From DASWOJ01 sp964242415 (GTDB taxonomy: Bacteria; Pseudomonadota; Alphaproteobacteria; Acetobacterales; Acetobacteraceae), in the NCBI GenBank assembly GCA_964242415.1, contig CAXTAT010000024.1:1-64000 (forward strand): 64,000 nt of DNA, in the 5' to 3' direction. Below are positions 8,418 through 16,269 of this stretch, one piece after another (position 1 is the stretch's first letter; every line of letters starts with the position of its first letter). The notes under the pieces are model-generated. The model worked only from the letters and a program-made list of their open reading frames with translations. It searched no databases and was not told the origin of the DNA. The translations under genes and the position numbers were made by a program.

Positions 8418-8921
8418 ATGGCCAGCAGCGGCGACCAGACGGGGACGCCCGCGGGCTTCGATGACGGGCAGGCTGCATCCCCAGGCGACCACCTGCAGGT
8501 CATGGATGCCCTGTACAGGTTCGGCGCTGGCGTCGATCACGGCGACGCCGGGCTGCTGGCCTCGGCGTTCAGCGGTGACGCCGTGGTGGACTTCACGCCG
8601 TGCGGCCGGGCGCTGGGCCTCAACTTCCCGCTGATGACGGGCGCCGGCACGATTGTCGGCTTCCTGGGTGCGACCGCCGCAACCCAAACGACGACGCATG
8701 TGGTCACCAACGGCCGCGTCCATGTCGCCGGGGATGCGGCCAGGCTGCGCGCCCTCGTGGACGCGACCCACCTTGCCCGGGATGACCAGTCCCGGCGCTT
8801 CGGGATGGTGAACTGGTATGAGGCCGAACTCGTCAGGACGGGCATCCCCTGGCGCATCCGCCGCCTGGTCATCCGGAACGCCTGGTTCACCGGCGACCCC
8901 CAGGTGCTCCTGGGCCGCTGA
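8418..8921 (+). CDS. NTF2/SnoaL-like protein
   Basis: This 167-residue protein has the small alpha+beta-barrel pattern of SnoaL/NTF2-like enzymes: an N-terminal helix (QVMDALYRFGAGVDHGD), then LLASAFSGDAVVDFTP, and strands ending in NWYEAELVRTGIPWRIRRL. The family includes cyclases, dehydratases, isomerases and ring-hydroxylating dioxygenase beta-subunit relatives, so the reaction cannot be fixed. The ATG at 8418 lies four bases after the monooxygenase stop, implying cotranscription. The neighbouring monooxygenase and reductase suggest it processes the hydroxylated intermediate. Confidence 0.75.
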   Translation: MASSGDQTGTPAGFDDGQAASPGDHLQVMDALYRFGAGVDHGDAGLLASAFSGDAVVDFTPCGRALGLNFPLMTGAGTIVGFLGATAATQTTTHVVTNGRVHVAGDAARLRALVDATHLARDDQSRRFGMVNWYEAELVRTGIPWRIRRLVIRNAWFTGDPQVLLGR

Positions 8922-8967
8922 TCCCCCGATCGCCACAAGCTGCGCCAGACCACTCGGAGACCGACCC

Positions 8968-9447
8968 ATGCCGGACCAATCGGCCAAGCTCATATACGAG
9001 TTCACCTACCACACGCTCGTCGGGCACCCCCACGATGTCGGCATCGGGCCATACGGCCACCGCCAGGTCTTCGAGATGCGGGACGGCGTGATCGACGGCC
9101 CGCGCCTCAGGGGCAGGATGCTGGGCGCGGCGGGCGACTGGATGCTCGCCGGCCCAGACGGCTTCATGCGGATGGACGTCCGCCTGCAGATCGCGACCGA
9201 CGACAAGGCCATCATCTGCGCCCACTACTTCGGCCCGGCCGAGGCCAACCAGCGGTTCGCCGAGGCCATAGCTGCATCCGAACCCACCGCGTTCTCCGAC
9301 CAGTCGATCCGGTCCCACTGGCTGCTGGAAACCGGTGACCCCCGCTATGCCTGGGTCAACCAGGCGGTGTTCGTCGGCGAAGGCCGCCTGCGTCCTGCCG
9401 GCCCCGGCATCCCTGGCTTCGAGCACCGGGTCTATCGCGTCGGCTGA
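8968..9447 (+). CDS. DUF3237 family protein
   Basis: This 159-residue protein has the beta-barrel sequence pattern of the DUF3237/UPF0311 family: an N-terminal strand KLIYEFTYHTL, GRQVFEMRDGVIDGPRL-type strands (here HRQVFEMRDGVIDGPRLRG), the hallmark GDWMLAGPDGFMRMDVRL, and a C-terminal VNQAVFVGEGRL. Its biochemical function is not established; members often sit beside catabolic monooxygenases and hydrolases. The ATG at 8968 follows a GGAG eight bases upstream and lies 46 bases after the SnoaL-like gene. Confidence 0.75.
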   Translation: MPDQSAKLIYEFTYHTLVGHPHDVGIGPYGHRQVFEMRDGVIDGPRLRGRMLGAAGDWMLAGPDGFMRMDVRLQIATDDKAIICAHYFGPAEANQRFAEAIAASEPTAFSDQSIRSHWLLETGDPRYAWVNQAVFVGEGRLRPAGPGIPGFEHRVYRVG

Positions 9448-9469
9448 GCCTCACCATCAGGAGCATCGG

Positions 9470-10345
9470 ATGCATCTCGTCCTCGGACTGACCGGCAAGA
9501 TAGGCGGCGCGGCGGCGCGGCACCTCCTGGAGTGGGGGCATCCCGTGCGCGCCCTGGTCCGCGACCCCACCAAGGCCGCGGATTGGGCGCAGCAGGGCGT
9601 CGAGCTCCGCACCGGCGACTTCACCGACCCGGCCGCCGTCGCCGCCGCCCTGGACGGCGTGGACGCGGCCTTCCTGATGCTGCCGCCGTTCTTCACCCCG
9701 CAGCCCGGCTTCCCCGAGGCCAAGACGATCGTGCACTGCTTCCGCACGGCGCTGCGCCACGTCCAGCCCCGGCGCGTGGTCGCGCTGTCGGCCGCCGGAT
9801 CGCAGCGGGACAGCGGCCTGGGCATGATCACCGCGACCTACCTGCTCGAACAAGGGCTGGGCGGCCTGGCCGTCCCGACGTGCTTCATCCGCCCGGGTTC
9901 GTTCTTCGAGAACTATCTCCGCAACGTCACCCGGGCGGCCTCGACCGGCATGTTCGAGAGCTTCCTGGCGCCGACCGGCCGCGCCGTCCCGATGGCCGCG
10001 ACGCAGGACATCGGGCGCGAGGTCGCCCGGCGCCTCGTCATGGACTGGACCGGACACCCGGTTGTCGAACTCGGCTCGATGACCAGCCCGGACGACCTGG
10101 CCCGCGCCATGGCCGAGGTGCTCGGCCGCCCGGTGCAGGCCACGGCGATCCCGCGCGATCGGTGGACCGCCACCCTTGCGAACCAGGGCATGCCGCCGGC
10201 CTTCATCGAACCGTACCTGGAGATGGAGGACGGCTATAACTCCGGCTGGATCGACTTCGGCACCCCCGGCGCCGAACGGGTCCACGGCACGACCACGCCC
10301 GCACAGGTGTTCGCCCAGGCAGCGCCCGGACACGGCAAGGATTAG
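9470..10345 (+). CDS. NmrA-like NAD(P)-binding protein
   Basis: This 291-residue atypical short-chain-dehydrogenase fold protein has the N-terminal dinucleotide motif as LVLGLTGKIGGAAARHLL, followed by RALVRDP, where an arginine suits NADPH. VDAAFLMLPPFF and RVVALSAAGSQ are typical of the NmrA/HSCARG group. The Tyr-x3-Lys of classic SDRs is not evident, so it may be a sensor or reductase. The gene begins 22 bases after DUF3237 behind AGGAG and ends overlapping the convergent tetR gene by four bases. Confidence 0.78.
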   Translation: MHLVLGLTGKIGGAAARHLLEWGHPVRALVRDPTKAADWAQQGVELRTGDFTDPAAVAAALDGVDAAFLMLPPFFTPQPGFPEAKTIVHCFRTALRHVQPRRVVALSAAGSQRDSGLGMITATYLLEQGLGGLAVPTCFIRPGSFFENYLRNVTRAASTGMFESFLAPTGRAVPMAATQDIGREVARRLVMDWTGHPVVELGSMTSPDDLARAMAEVLGRPVQATAIPRDRWTATLANQGMPPAFIEPYLEMEDGYNSGWIDFGTPGAERVHGTTTPAQVFAQAAPGHGKD

Positions 10346-10890
10346 GCCCCCTCGGAGCCGGGCGCCGCACCAAGCCCGCGCATGATGAGGTCGAGCCGCC
10401 GCCCGAACGCCTTCGCGAAGTCCGGTTCGGCGTCCAGCCGGAGGTGCGACGCCAGCATCCGGCACGCCATCAGGATATCCCCGCCCGTAAGCCGCGGATG
10501 AAGCAGCCCCGCCCGTTGAGCGGCGGCAAGCGGCGCGGTGATGGCCTCCACCATCCGGGCCTCGTTCTTGGCGGCGTCGTAGTCCGCCATGGTGGCCAGC
10601 AGGACCAGGAACTTGTCGTACACCATCATCAGCTCGGTCATGCGGCGGATGAACGCAAGCGGGTCGGCATCGCGTTCCGCCGCCAGATGCGCCGACATCG
10701 TCCCGAGGTCGTTCTCCAGCACCGCTTCATACATGGCCTGCCGGTGGGGGAAGTTGCGATACAGGGTGCCCCGGGTCAGGTTCGCCCGCTCGGCAATCAG
10801 CTCCATCGGCACGTCGCCGCCCTCGTTCCGCATGATCTCGCTCGCCGCATCGATCAGCGTCTGGCGATTCCGCTCGGCATCCTTGCGCAT
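10342..10890 (-). CDS. TetR/AcrR-family transcriptional regulator
   Basis: This 182-residue TetR-type repressor has an N-terminal DNA-binding segment that includes LIDAASEIMRNEGGDVPMELI, then the helix-turn-helix ERANLTRGTLYRNFPHRQAM at about 34-53. A divergent helical ligand-binding C-terminal domain follows. It lies convergent to the four-gene monooxygenase cluster, with a four-base overlap of the 3' ends. A sequence 100 bases upstream of its start (10990-11005) recurs, inverted, before the monooxygenase gene. I infer that it represses both itself and that cluster in response to a small aromatic or lipophilic ligand. Confidence 0.88.
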   Translation of the reverse strand: MRKDAERNRQTLIDAASEIMRNEGGDVPMELIAERANLTRGTLYRNFPHRQAMYEAVLENDLGTMSAHLAAERDADPLAFIRRMTELMMVYDKFLVLLATMADYDAAKNEARMVEAITAPLAAAQRAGLLHPRLTGGDILMACRMLASHLRLDAEPDFAKAFGRRLDLIMRGLGAAPGSEGA

Positions 10891-10989
10891 GGGCTGGGTG
10901 TCCTCGTCGCCGGGTCAGCGGCAGGGCGGGTAAAGCGACCCGCCGGACCATGGCGACGCGGCCTGGCGCGGCAGGATGACCGCCAAAGC

Positions 10990-11005
10990 GTGCAATCATG
11001 TCTGA
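10990..11005 (-). promoter_or_regulatory. Second copy of the putative TetR operator
   Basis: Read on the minus strand this is TCAGACATGATTGCAC, differing at two of 16 positions from 7104-7119. It lies about 100 bases upstream of the tetR start codon. Flanking bases also agree: an A-rich run on one side and CGnTTT on the other. Confidence 0.5.
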
Positions 11006-11035
11006 TTTTTTGCAAGCCTCCCGTCGCGTCCAGGG

Positions 11036-11842
11036 TCACGCCCCCGAGACATGCGGTCGGTGCCTCGCCGCCCACGGCAGCACGGCCGCAGCCACGGCGT
11101 CGGGCTGTTCGGGAAACAGGGCGTGGGACGCGTCCTTGATCCTGGCCACGGTGACACGGTCGCCGAACTGGTCGCGCATCTCGTTCCAGTATGGCTCGGG
11201 AGTGAAGGGGTCGTGCTCTGCGATCACCTGCAGCAGCGGCACGATCCCGCAGGCCAAGGAGTCCTTCAGGCCGCTCGCCTTGACAGCCTCCTGCTCCATC
11301 TTCAGCGTTGCGGGATACCAGCCGTCCAGCCAGATGCGCGGGTCGTGGCCGGGGGCGAAGAACGCCTGCCGCAGGGCCGCAAGCCGCTCGGCCTCCGGGA
11401 CGGACGGATCGCCGGCGATGAAGGGCGTCCTACTGACCTCCTCCGGCACCTTGGACGCCTCCGCCGCGGCAAGCACCACTGCGGTCACCAAGTCCGGGTG
11501 ATCGGTGGTGACGACGCGGGCCAGGACGTTTCCGAACGCGTGGCCCAGCATGACGGCCGGGCCCGGGCCGAAAGCCCGTATGCACAGGGCCACATCGTTT
11601 GCCAGGTCGTGCAAGGTCAGGCCCGTCATCGGTCCCTTCGACCCGGCCACGCCGCGCGGCTGCGGGCGCAGCACCTTCCAACCCGCCTGGGCGAGCCGCC
11701 CGGCAATGTCGTCAAAGTCGCCGCCGCCGTCGCGGCCGTAAGACGGCAGGATCACGAAGGCCGGGCCGTCCCCATCGACGTAGGCTTCGATCCCGACATC
11801 GCCCTCGTGCACGACCCGGCTGGTCCGCCGCTGCCCGGTCAC
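11036..11842 (-). CDS. Alpha/beta hydrolase-fold protein with Ala in place of the nucleophile
   Basis: This 268-residue alpha/beta hydrolase-fold protein has strands and oxyanion region FVILPSYGRDGGGDFDD and a C-terminal IKDASHALFPEQPD supplying the usual histidine. The nucleophile elbow reads LGHAFGN, with GCG (Ala102) where Ser, Cys or Asp is expected. It may therefore be a non-hydrolytic relative (cofactor-free lyase or oxygenase type, or a binding protein) or an inactive member. The start is taken as the GTG at 11842, whose last bases overlap the TGA of the upstream gene (GTGA), giving tight translational coupling. The frame continues further upstream but would overlap that gene heavily. 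Confidence 0.75.
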   Translation of the reverse strand: MTGQRRTSRVVHEGDVGIEAYVDGDGPAFVILPSYGRDGGGDFDDIAGRLAQAGWKVLRPQPRGVAGSKGPMTGLTLHDLANDVALCIRAFGPGPAVMLGHAFGNVLARVVTTDHPDLVTAVVLAAAEASKVPEEVSRTPFIAGDPSVPEAERLAALRQAFFAPGHDPRIWLDGWYPATLKMEQEAVKASGLKDSLACGIVPLLQVIAEHDPFTPEPYWNEMRDQFGDRVTVARIKDASHALFPEQPDAVAAAVLPWAARHRPHVSGA

Positions 11843-12840
11843 GCGTCGGCCCCCGGGAAGGCGCCTGTGAGCGGCTGCAAGTCCACCCGCACCAGCGTCG
11901 CCGGCCTCGGGCCGTCGGGCGGCGGCGAGGCGGTCCCCCCGTCCATGATGAAGTACGCCACCCGGCCGTAGTCGCCGGCGCCGCGTCCCCACACCCCGCT
12001 CGATGGACCGATCAGCTCCGCCGTGAACGGGTCGCCCGCGACGCTCTGGGTAAATCCGCTGTTGTAGCCAGGGTCCATCGAGATGACGTCGATGGTGTTC
12101 TGCCGGTGCGTGGCGAGATAGACGACGTTCGCGTCCTCATCGATGCAGAAGTCGTCGCCCATCCGGCCGGCCACGACAAGTTCCGGCTCCCCCGCAGGGG
12201 CAAGCGTGCTGGGATCGACTTCTACCCGCATCAGCAGCTTCTTCGCGGTCGCGGTGTAATAGAGGTGGTTTGTCTTCGCGGCATAGCGCACGCCGTTCAC
12301 GCCGGGCTGCTCGGGCTTCATCTTGCCGGGAAAATAGCCCATGCTCTCGTGCTCGAGCCACACCCGGATCTGCGGCTCACCGCCGTCTTCGGCCAGGTCA
12401 AGGCGCCAGATCAGGCCGGCGAAGCAGTCGGCAACGAGAACCACGCGCGGTCCGATCAGGCAGCAGCCATTCAGGCCACGCGCTTCCCGCGGAAACTGGC
12501 GCAGAAGTTCGGGCGCGACAGGCGAGCCCGGAGTCCAGGTCCTCAAATCCAGCCGGTGAACGAAACCCTCGTGGGTCGTGTACATATTGCTCGACAGGAT
12601 ATAGAAGACGTTTGGCTCGACCTCGACAATCCCCGTCGTCGGCTGGTCAAAGGTGTGGATGCAGGTGGCATTAGCATAAGTATCGCCGGCTGCCGGCGCG
12701 ACATACCAAAGTTCCTGCTTGTTCAAGACGGTGACGAGAAACGACCCGTCCTCCCTGATGGCCAGGTTTTCAAGAAAGTACATCTTCGGAAACTCGGCAA
12801 CGGTCGTGATGCGTGCCTGTGGAGCCTTGTTGTGCGACAT
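11839..12840 (-). CDS. SMP-30/gluconolactonase-like beta-propeller protein
   Basis: This 333-residue protein has repeated beta-propeller blades: FPKMYFLENLAIREDGSF, VEPNVFYILSSNMYTTHEGF, LNGCCLIGPRVVLVADCFAG, VNGVRYAAKTNHLYYTAT and MGDDFCIDEDANVVYLATH. Glu (YFLENLA), Asn (GVNGVRY) and Asp (GDDFCID) fall where SMP-30/gluconolactonase metal ligands lie. It is probably a cytoplasmic lactone hydrolase or related enzyme, since there is no signal peptide. The start is the ATG at 12840 (MSHNKAP) behind AGGA. It is third in a reverse-strand operon after two carboxymuconolactone-decarboxylase-like genes. Confidence 0.72.
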   Translation of the reverse strand: MSHNKAPQARITTVAEFPKMYFLENLAIREDGSFLVTVLNKQELWYVAPAAGDTYANATCIHTFDQPTTGIVEVEPNVFYILSSNMYTTHEGFVHRLDLRTWTPGSPVAPELLRQFPREARGLNGCCLIGPRVVLVADCFAGLIWRLDLAEDGGEPQIRVWLEHESMGYFPGKMKPEQPGVNGVRYAAKTNHLYYTATAKKLLMRVEVDPSTLAPAGEPELVVAGRMGDDFCIDEDANVVYLATHRQNTIDVISMDPGYNSGFTQSVAGDPFTAELIGPSSGVWGRGAGDYGRVAYFIMDGGTASPPPDGPRPATLVRVDLQPLTGAFPGADA

Positions 12841-12961
12841 CGAGCATGTTCCTTCAGCGCTGCTGCTGGATGTGAGACGGTCGTGTGAACCGCTTTCGGG
12901 AGGGCTGCCCCGACTGGGCCGCACGCCGACGGGCCGAAGCCCATTCGCCGCGAGATGACCA

Positions 12962-13558
12962 TCACCCCCCTGGTTCGGGGACGGGAACCCTGAACGTGTT
13001 CAGCAGCGACGAGATCGTGCCATAGCACCCCGCGAGGTGGATGATGTCCACGATGCCATGAAGCCCGAAGCTGGCCTCGGCCTGGCCATACAGCTCGTCA
13101 TCCACCTGGTGCTCGGCCATCAGCCTCCAAGTGAAGCGTTGGGCCAACTGCTCCCGGTCGCTAAGCTCGGTTGCAGGCTCGCCGGCGACGAGGGCACGGA
13201 TCGCGCTGTCCGGGAGGCCAGCCTTCCGGGCGACGGCGGAATGAGCATACCGCTCGTAGTCCGACTTCCAGACCGCGCCGACGGTCAGGATCACCACCTG
13301 GCGAAGCCGCTGGGTCAGCACCGTGTATTTCTGCTCGGCCTCCTGCAGTTGCAGGAACGAAGCGGTCACCTCCGGGGTCAGCAGGAAGCCATTGAACGGG
13401 CCGACCAGCTTGCCATCACCCAGCTTCGCGACGAAGCCGGAGGCGTTGGCCCAGGGCACCATGGTTTTGTCCACAATGTCGTAGGTCGTCCTTTGGGCTG
13501 CGGTCAGCTCCTGAGGGTTCAGGAGGGGTATGCGACCGCCCAGGCCATGTAGGTCCAT
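12962..13558 (-). CDS. Carboxymuconolactone-decarboxylase/AhpD-like protein
   Basis: This 198-residue all-helical CMD-superfamily protein has the core helix RLRQVVILTVGAVWKSDYER and the YAHSAVARKAGL segment, which align with the CMD/AhpD active-site helix. No CxxC is present, so it is not a typical AhpD peroxidase partner. The C-terminal half (GIVDIIHLAGCYGTISSLLNTF) is the longer-type second helical pair. The ATG at 13558 is preceded by AAGGA and lies 11 bases downstream of the paralogous gene, with which it forms a likely heteromeric or sequential pair. The substrate is unknown. Confidence 0.8.
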   Translation of the reverse strand: MDLHGLGGRIPLLNPQELTAAQRTTYDIVDKTMVPWANASGFVAKLGDGKLVGPFNGFLLTPEVTASFLQLQEAEQKYTVLTQRLRQVVILTVGAVWKSDYERYAHSAVARKAGLPDSAIRALVAGEPATELSDREQLAQRFTWRLMAEHQVDDELYGQAEASFGLHGIVDIIHLAGCYGTISSLLNTFRVPVPEPGG

Positions 13559-13569
13559 CGTCTTCGTCC

Positions 13570-14139
13570 TTATTGCTTCAGGCCAATGGCGTCGGACGGC
13601 ACGTCGTATGCCATGAGCGTCAGCGACACGCCGGTGAACCACCCCATCAGGACGGTGACGTCCACGATCCCCGCGTCGCCAAGCAGCGTCTTGGCCCGCT
13701 TGTACATGCCGCGGGGCACCACGTGCGGGCCGGCCAGGGCCGTGGCGAGTTCGTACACCAACTGCTGCCGGGCATCGTCGAAGGACGTCGGCTGCCCCGC
13801 GATGAGGGCCTCGACCTTCTCGGGCGGTAGATGGCCCGCTGTCTCCCCGATCTTCTCGTGCTCGTAGTTGGAGTAGGCGGCCAGCCAGCGCGCATTGATG
13901 ACGTTCGTGACGATCTCGATCTCGGCCTTCGTCAGGGTCGATTCCGTCTGGTAATACGCGCCCGTCGGAACGATCGTCTTGGACAGCTTCGGGTTGGCCA
14001 GCCAAATCTTGTGAGGCCCCGGCACCTGGCCCCGCAGCTTCATGGTGAAGTCGTAAGCGTCCTTCATCTCCGGCGCCATCTCGTCCGCCGGGGTTTCCTC
14101 GAACCTGCCAAATGTGCCGAAGTCGGGGTTGTCAGCCAT
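13570..14139 (-). CDS. Carboxymuconolactone-decarboxylase-like protein, first gene of operon
   Basis: This 189-residue CMD-like protein shows the family arrangement LTKAEIEIVTNVINARWLAAY, NYEHEKIGETAGHLPPEKV and GIVDVTVLMGWFTGVSLTLM. As in its downstream neighbour there is no CxxC pair, but E, W and H residues typical of the pocket remain. It leads a reverse-strand operon with the second CMD protein, the beta-propeller protein and the Ala-nucleophile hydrolase. The ATG at 14139 follows a GGAGG, and a 31-bp palindromic site lies 60 bases upstream. Pathway assignment is inference: ring-opened or lactone intermediates would suit this set. Confidence 0.8.
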   Translation of the reverse strand: MADNPDFGTFGRFEETPADEMAPEMKDAYDFTMKLRGQVPGPHKIWLANPKLSKTIVPTGAYYQTESTLTKAEIEIVTNVINARWLAAYSNYEHEKIGETAGHLPPEKVEALIAGQPTSFDDARQQLVYELATALAGPHVVPRGMYKRAKTLLGDAGIVDVTVLMGWFTGVSLTLMAYDVPSDAIGLKQ

Positions 14140-14494
14140 TGCCGCGCCTCCGCGTTTACATTCGCCCACACCATCGGACGGCTCGGGGCGGCAGTCTTCC
14201 GGAAAACAGTCGATTCCTACGTTTTCCGGCCGCGACGGTCGCCGGACGGATTTGACGCCACCTGGCATCGCGTGACCGTGACGGGCCGGTACCATAAGGG
14301 CGAGCGCACTTCCTGGATCGGCACTGCAAGACCGCGACGGCTCACGCACCCCCATCCGCTGCTCAGCCGCTGCAACCAGGGGCGACCGGCCCGCCATGAC
14401 GCCGATCTGCCGCAAACCAACCCCGCCCCAATCCACCCATCCGTGCACGGGGCAGGGGAGGCCTGCTTAAACGAGCATGGGGGGGCCGCCGCGG
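14140..14494. other. Intergenic promoter region of the CMD operon
   Basis: This 355-base gap lies between the exported hydrolase (its 3' end at 14495) and the CMD operon. No credible ORF is present. The palindrome at 14199-14229 is the one clear structure. Confidence 0.5.
14199..14229 (-). promoter_or_regulatory. 31-bp palindromic operator candidate upstream of the CMD operon
   Basis: CCGGAAAAC (14199-14207) and GTTTTCCGG (14221-14229) are perfect 9-base inverted arms separated by 13 bases. The site lies 60-90 bases upstream of the CMD start codon and is AT-richer than its surroundings, consistent with a dimeric repressor or activator site. It does not resemble the TetR-linked site at 7104, so a different regulator is likely. 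Confidence 0.5.
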
Positions 14495-15526
14495 TCAGCG
14501 CACCGGGGCGACGGCGTGGTCCATCCAGTCGCCCAGGATATCGGCGATCTGCAGGTTGTTCCTGTCCTGCATCAGCATGTGGCTGTTGCCGTGGATGCCC
14601 ATGTCGGGCAGCAGCATCAGCTCCGCCTTCCCGCCCGCGGCGTTGACGGCCGCCACAAAGGCGCGGCACAGCCTCAGCCGGGGCGCCCAGCGCGGGAACT
14701 CGTCCACGTGGTCGCCGAACAGCACCAGGATCGGCAGGGCCTTGAACGCCGTCAGGTCGTCGCCCGGCTCAGGGCAGGCAGCAGGCTCGATGGCGATGAT
14801 CCCCACGACGCCCTTCGTGCTGAGCACGGCGGTCTGAAACGGGTAGATGCCGGCTTGCGAGTGACCCATCAGCACCGTGCCGCCGATGCGCTGGGCCAAC
14901 TGTGACAACGCGGGGACAGTCGGGTTCGGCGTGGGCAGCGAACCCAGCCAGTCCGGCACCATCTGCTTCCAGAACTCCTCCTGCGCCTCGACCGGGAACT
15001 GCAGGCCATCGAACACCTTGGGATACTCCGGCCCGAACCTGAAGATGGCCCAGGCCGCCTCCCGCCCGGCAGAGAACACCACAGGCAACTGATCGACTGG
15101 GACCTTGCCGGTCTTGACCGCGTTCACCGCAACCGGGCTGGCGGCGGACCGGCCACGCCAGGCCTGGTCGATGACGTAAACCGGATAGCCCTTGCGGACG
15201 AAGTACTCGTCCCACCCCATGCGCCCGTCCGGCGTCGTCTCCCAGCTCTTGCCGGTCAGGCAGCAGCCATGGATCAAGGTCAGCGCCGGGTGCCGGCCAG
15301 CCCCGGCCGGCACCTGGTAGCGGACATACATCTGATCGACGGTGATGGTGCCCGAGGGCGCGTAGCCCGGCTGGGTGGACAGCGTGTCCGACTGCACGTC
15401 GCGCCCGCCGACGAAGAAGCTGCCCTGCCTCTCCAGCGTCAGCGGCCCCCGGATGTCCACGGTTTGCGCCGCCGCGGGACACGTCAGCAGGGCCGCGGCA
15501 ACGGCAAGGAAGGCGAGCTTGGCCAT
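14495..15526 (-). CDS. Exported alpha/beta hydrolase (esterase-like)
   Basis: This 343-residue protein has a clear Sec signal peptide (MAKLAFLAVAAALL, cleavage after CPAAAQ), so it acts in the periplasm. The oxyanion segment is LTLIHGCCLTGKSWE, the nucleophile elbow GHSQAG carries the serine, and D/H follow in LFGDHVDEFPRW and GIHGNSHMLMQD. Large inserts around VVFSAGREAAWAIF and the cysteines resemble secreted esterases of the tannase/feruloyl-esterase-adjacent alpha/beta group. The ATG at 15526 follows GAGGGA; a TTG twelve bases upstream is less likely. It is a single gene on the reverse strand. Confidence 0.82.
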   Translation of the reverse strand: MAKLAFLAVAAALLTCPAAAQTVDIRGPLTLERQGSFFVGGRDVQSDTLSTQPGYAPSGTITVDQMYVRYQVPAGAGRHPALTLIHGCCLTGKSWETTPDGRMGWDEYFVRKGYPVYVIDQAWRGRSAASPVAVNAVKTGKVPVDQLPVVFSAGREAAWAIFRFGPEYPKVFDGLQFPVEAQEEFWKQMVPDWLGSLPTPNPTVPALSQLAQRIGGTVLMGHSQAGIYPFQTAVLSTKGVVGIIAIEPAACPEPGDDLTAFKALPILVLFGDHVDEFPRWAPRLRLCRAFVAAVNAAGGKAELMLLPDMGIHGNSHMLMQDRNNLQIADILGDWMDHAVAPVR

Positions 15527-15876
15527 GGTGTCCCTCAAGCGTTTCTTGTTCTATGCGGCTGATCGCCCAACCCGCCCGTTCAAGCTATCCGCTGCCGCAA
15601 CCCGGTCAACCCGGTTCGGCCCGTGCGCCTACCGGGGCAATCGGGTGAACATCCATGTCGCTTGTTGGATGACCCGGGCAAGGCGGTCACCGTTCAAGCC
15701 GACTCGCTTGCAACGGTTCTTGAGGCCGGTGGCCGGACTGGCCTGGTGCAGCACCAAGTCCATCGCAGGCATCGCCTGAGCAAGTCGGCATCGCACAACC
15801 GACAGAAAACCAACCAACATGACCGCGGAATGACTTGCCACGCGTTCTGTCGCTCGTGACTCCACCTCAAGGCCCG
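15527..15876. other. Intergenic, no gene seen
   Basis: About 350 bases lie between the lipoprotein gene and the exported hydrolase. Frames on both strands are short and have no recognisable motif or ribosome-binding site. It may hold the hydrolase promoter near 15540-15600. Confidence 0.4.
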
Positions 15877-16269
15877 TTAGGGCCGCTGCAGCACCGCCGT
15901 GAAGGTGCACCGCGGCGTGGTGTAGGTGCCGGTGACCCCACCCGGGGTGACGTGACCGCTGAACGAGGTTTTAAACGGCTGCTTGTTGACGCCCATGCTG
16001 TCGCGCTCGGCCGATAGCGATCCGTCCGGTGCGGCTCCGCCCTCCAATGTCCAGGTGCTCTCATCGGGGTTGAACAGCACGATGGCCCGGCGCAGCACCA
16101 GGCTGGCGCGGCTCGCAACGCAGCCAGGCTTGGCCGGCGCCGGGGTCAGGGCGCCGAACCAGCGTCCGTCGGCATCAGGGCCGGCGGGCGCCGCGCAGGA
16201 CGCCAGGGCCGCCAGCAACACCAGCATCAGTGCCGGCGGCGGAACTCGGGAGGTGCGCTCAGTTCTCAA
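15877..16269 (-). CDS. Small putative lipoprotein
   Basis: This 130-residue protein has a basic N terminus, a hydrophobic stretch (PALMLVLLAALAS) and a lipobox-like LASC, so the mature protein probably starts at that cysteine and is lipid-anchored. The mature part (DGRWFGALTP, then LVLRRAIVLFNPDESTWTLEG, GHVTPGGVTGTYTTPRC) looks like a small beta-rich domain with two further cysteines. No family is recognised. The start is a TTG at 16269; an internal ATG before LVLLAAL would shorten the n-region. Confidence 0.6.
   Translation of the reverse strand: MRTERTSRVPPPALMLVLLAALASCAAPAGPDADGRWFGALTPAPAKPGCVASRASLVLRRAIVLFNPDESTWTLEGGAAPDGSLSAERDSMGVNKQPFKTSFSGHVTPGGVTGTYTTPRCTFTAVLQRP

Noticed and set aside
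11843..11992. Longer start for the Ala-nucleophile hydrolase
   Set aside because: It would overlap the beta-propeller gene by 150 bases; the GTG at 11842 gives a clean 4-base overlap and a normal N terminus.
15623..15910. Possible transposase fragment between the lipoprotein and the exported hydrolase
   Set aside because: No DDE motif, terminal repeats or recognisable family segment in any frame.
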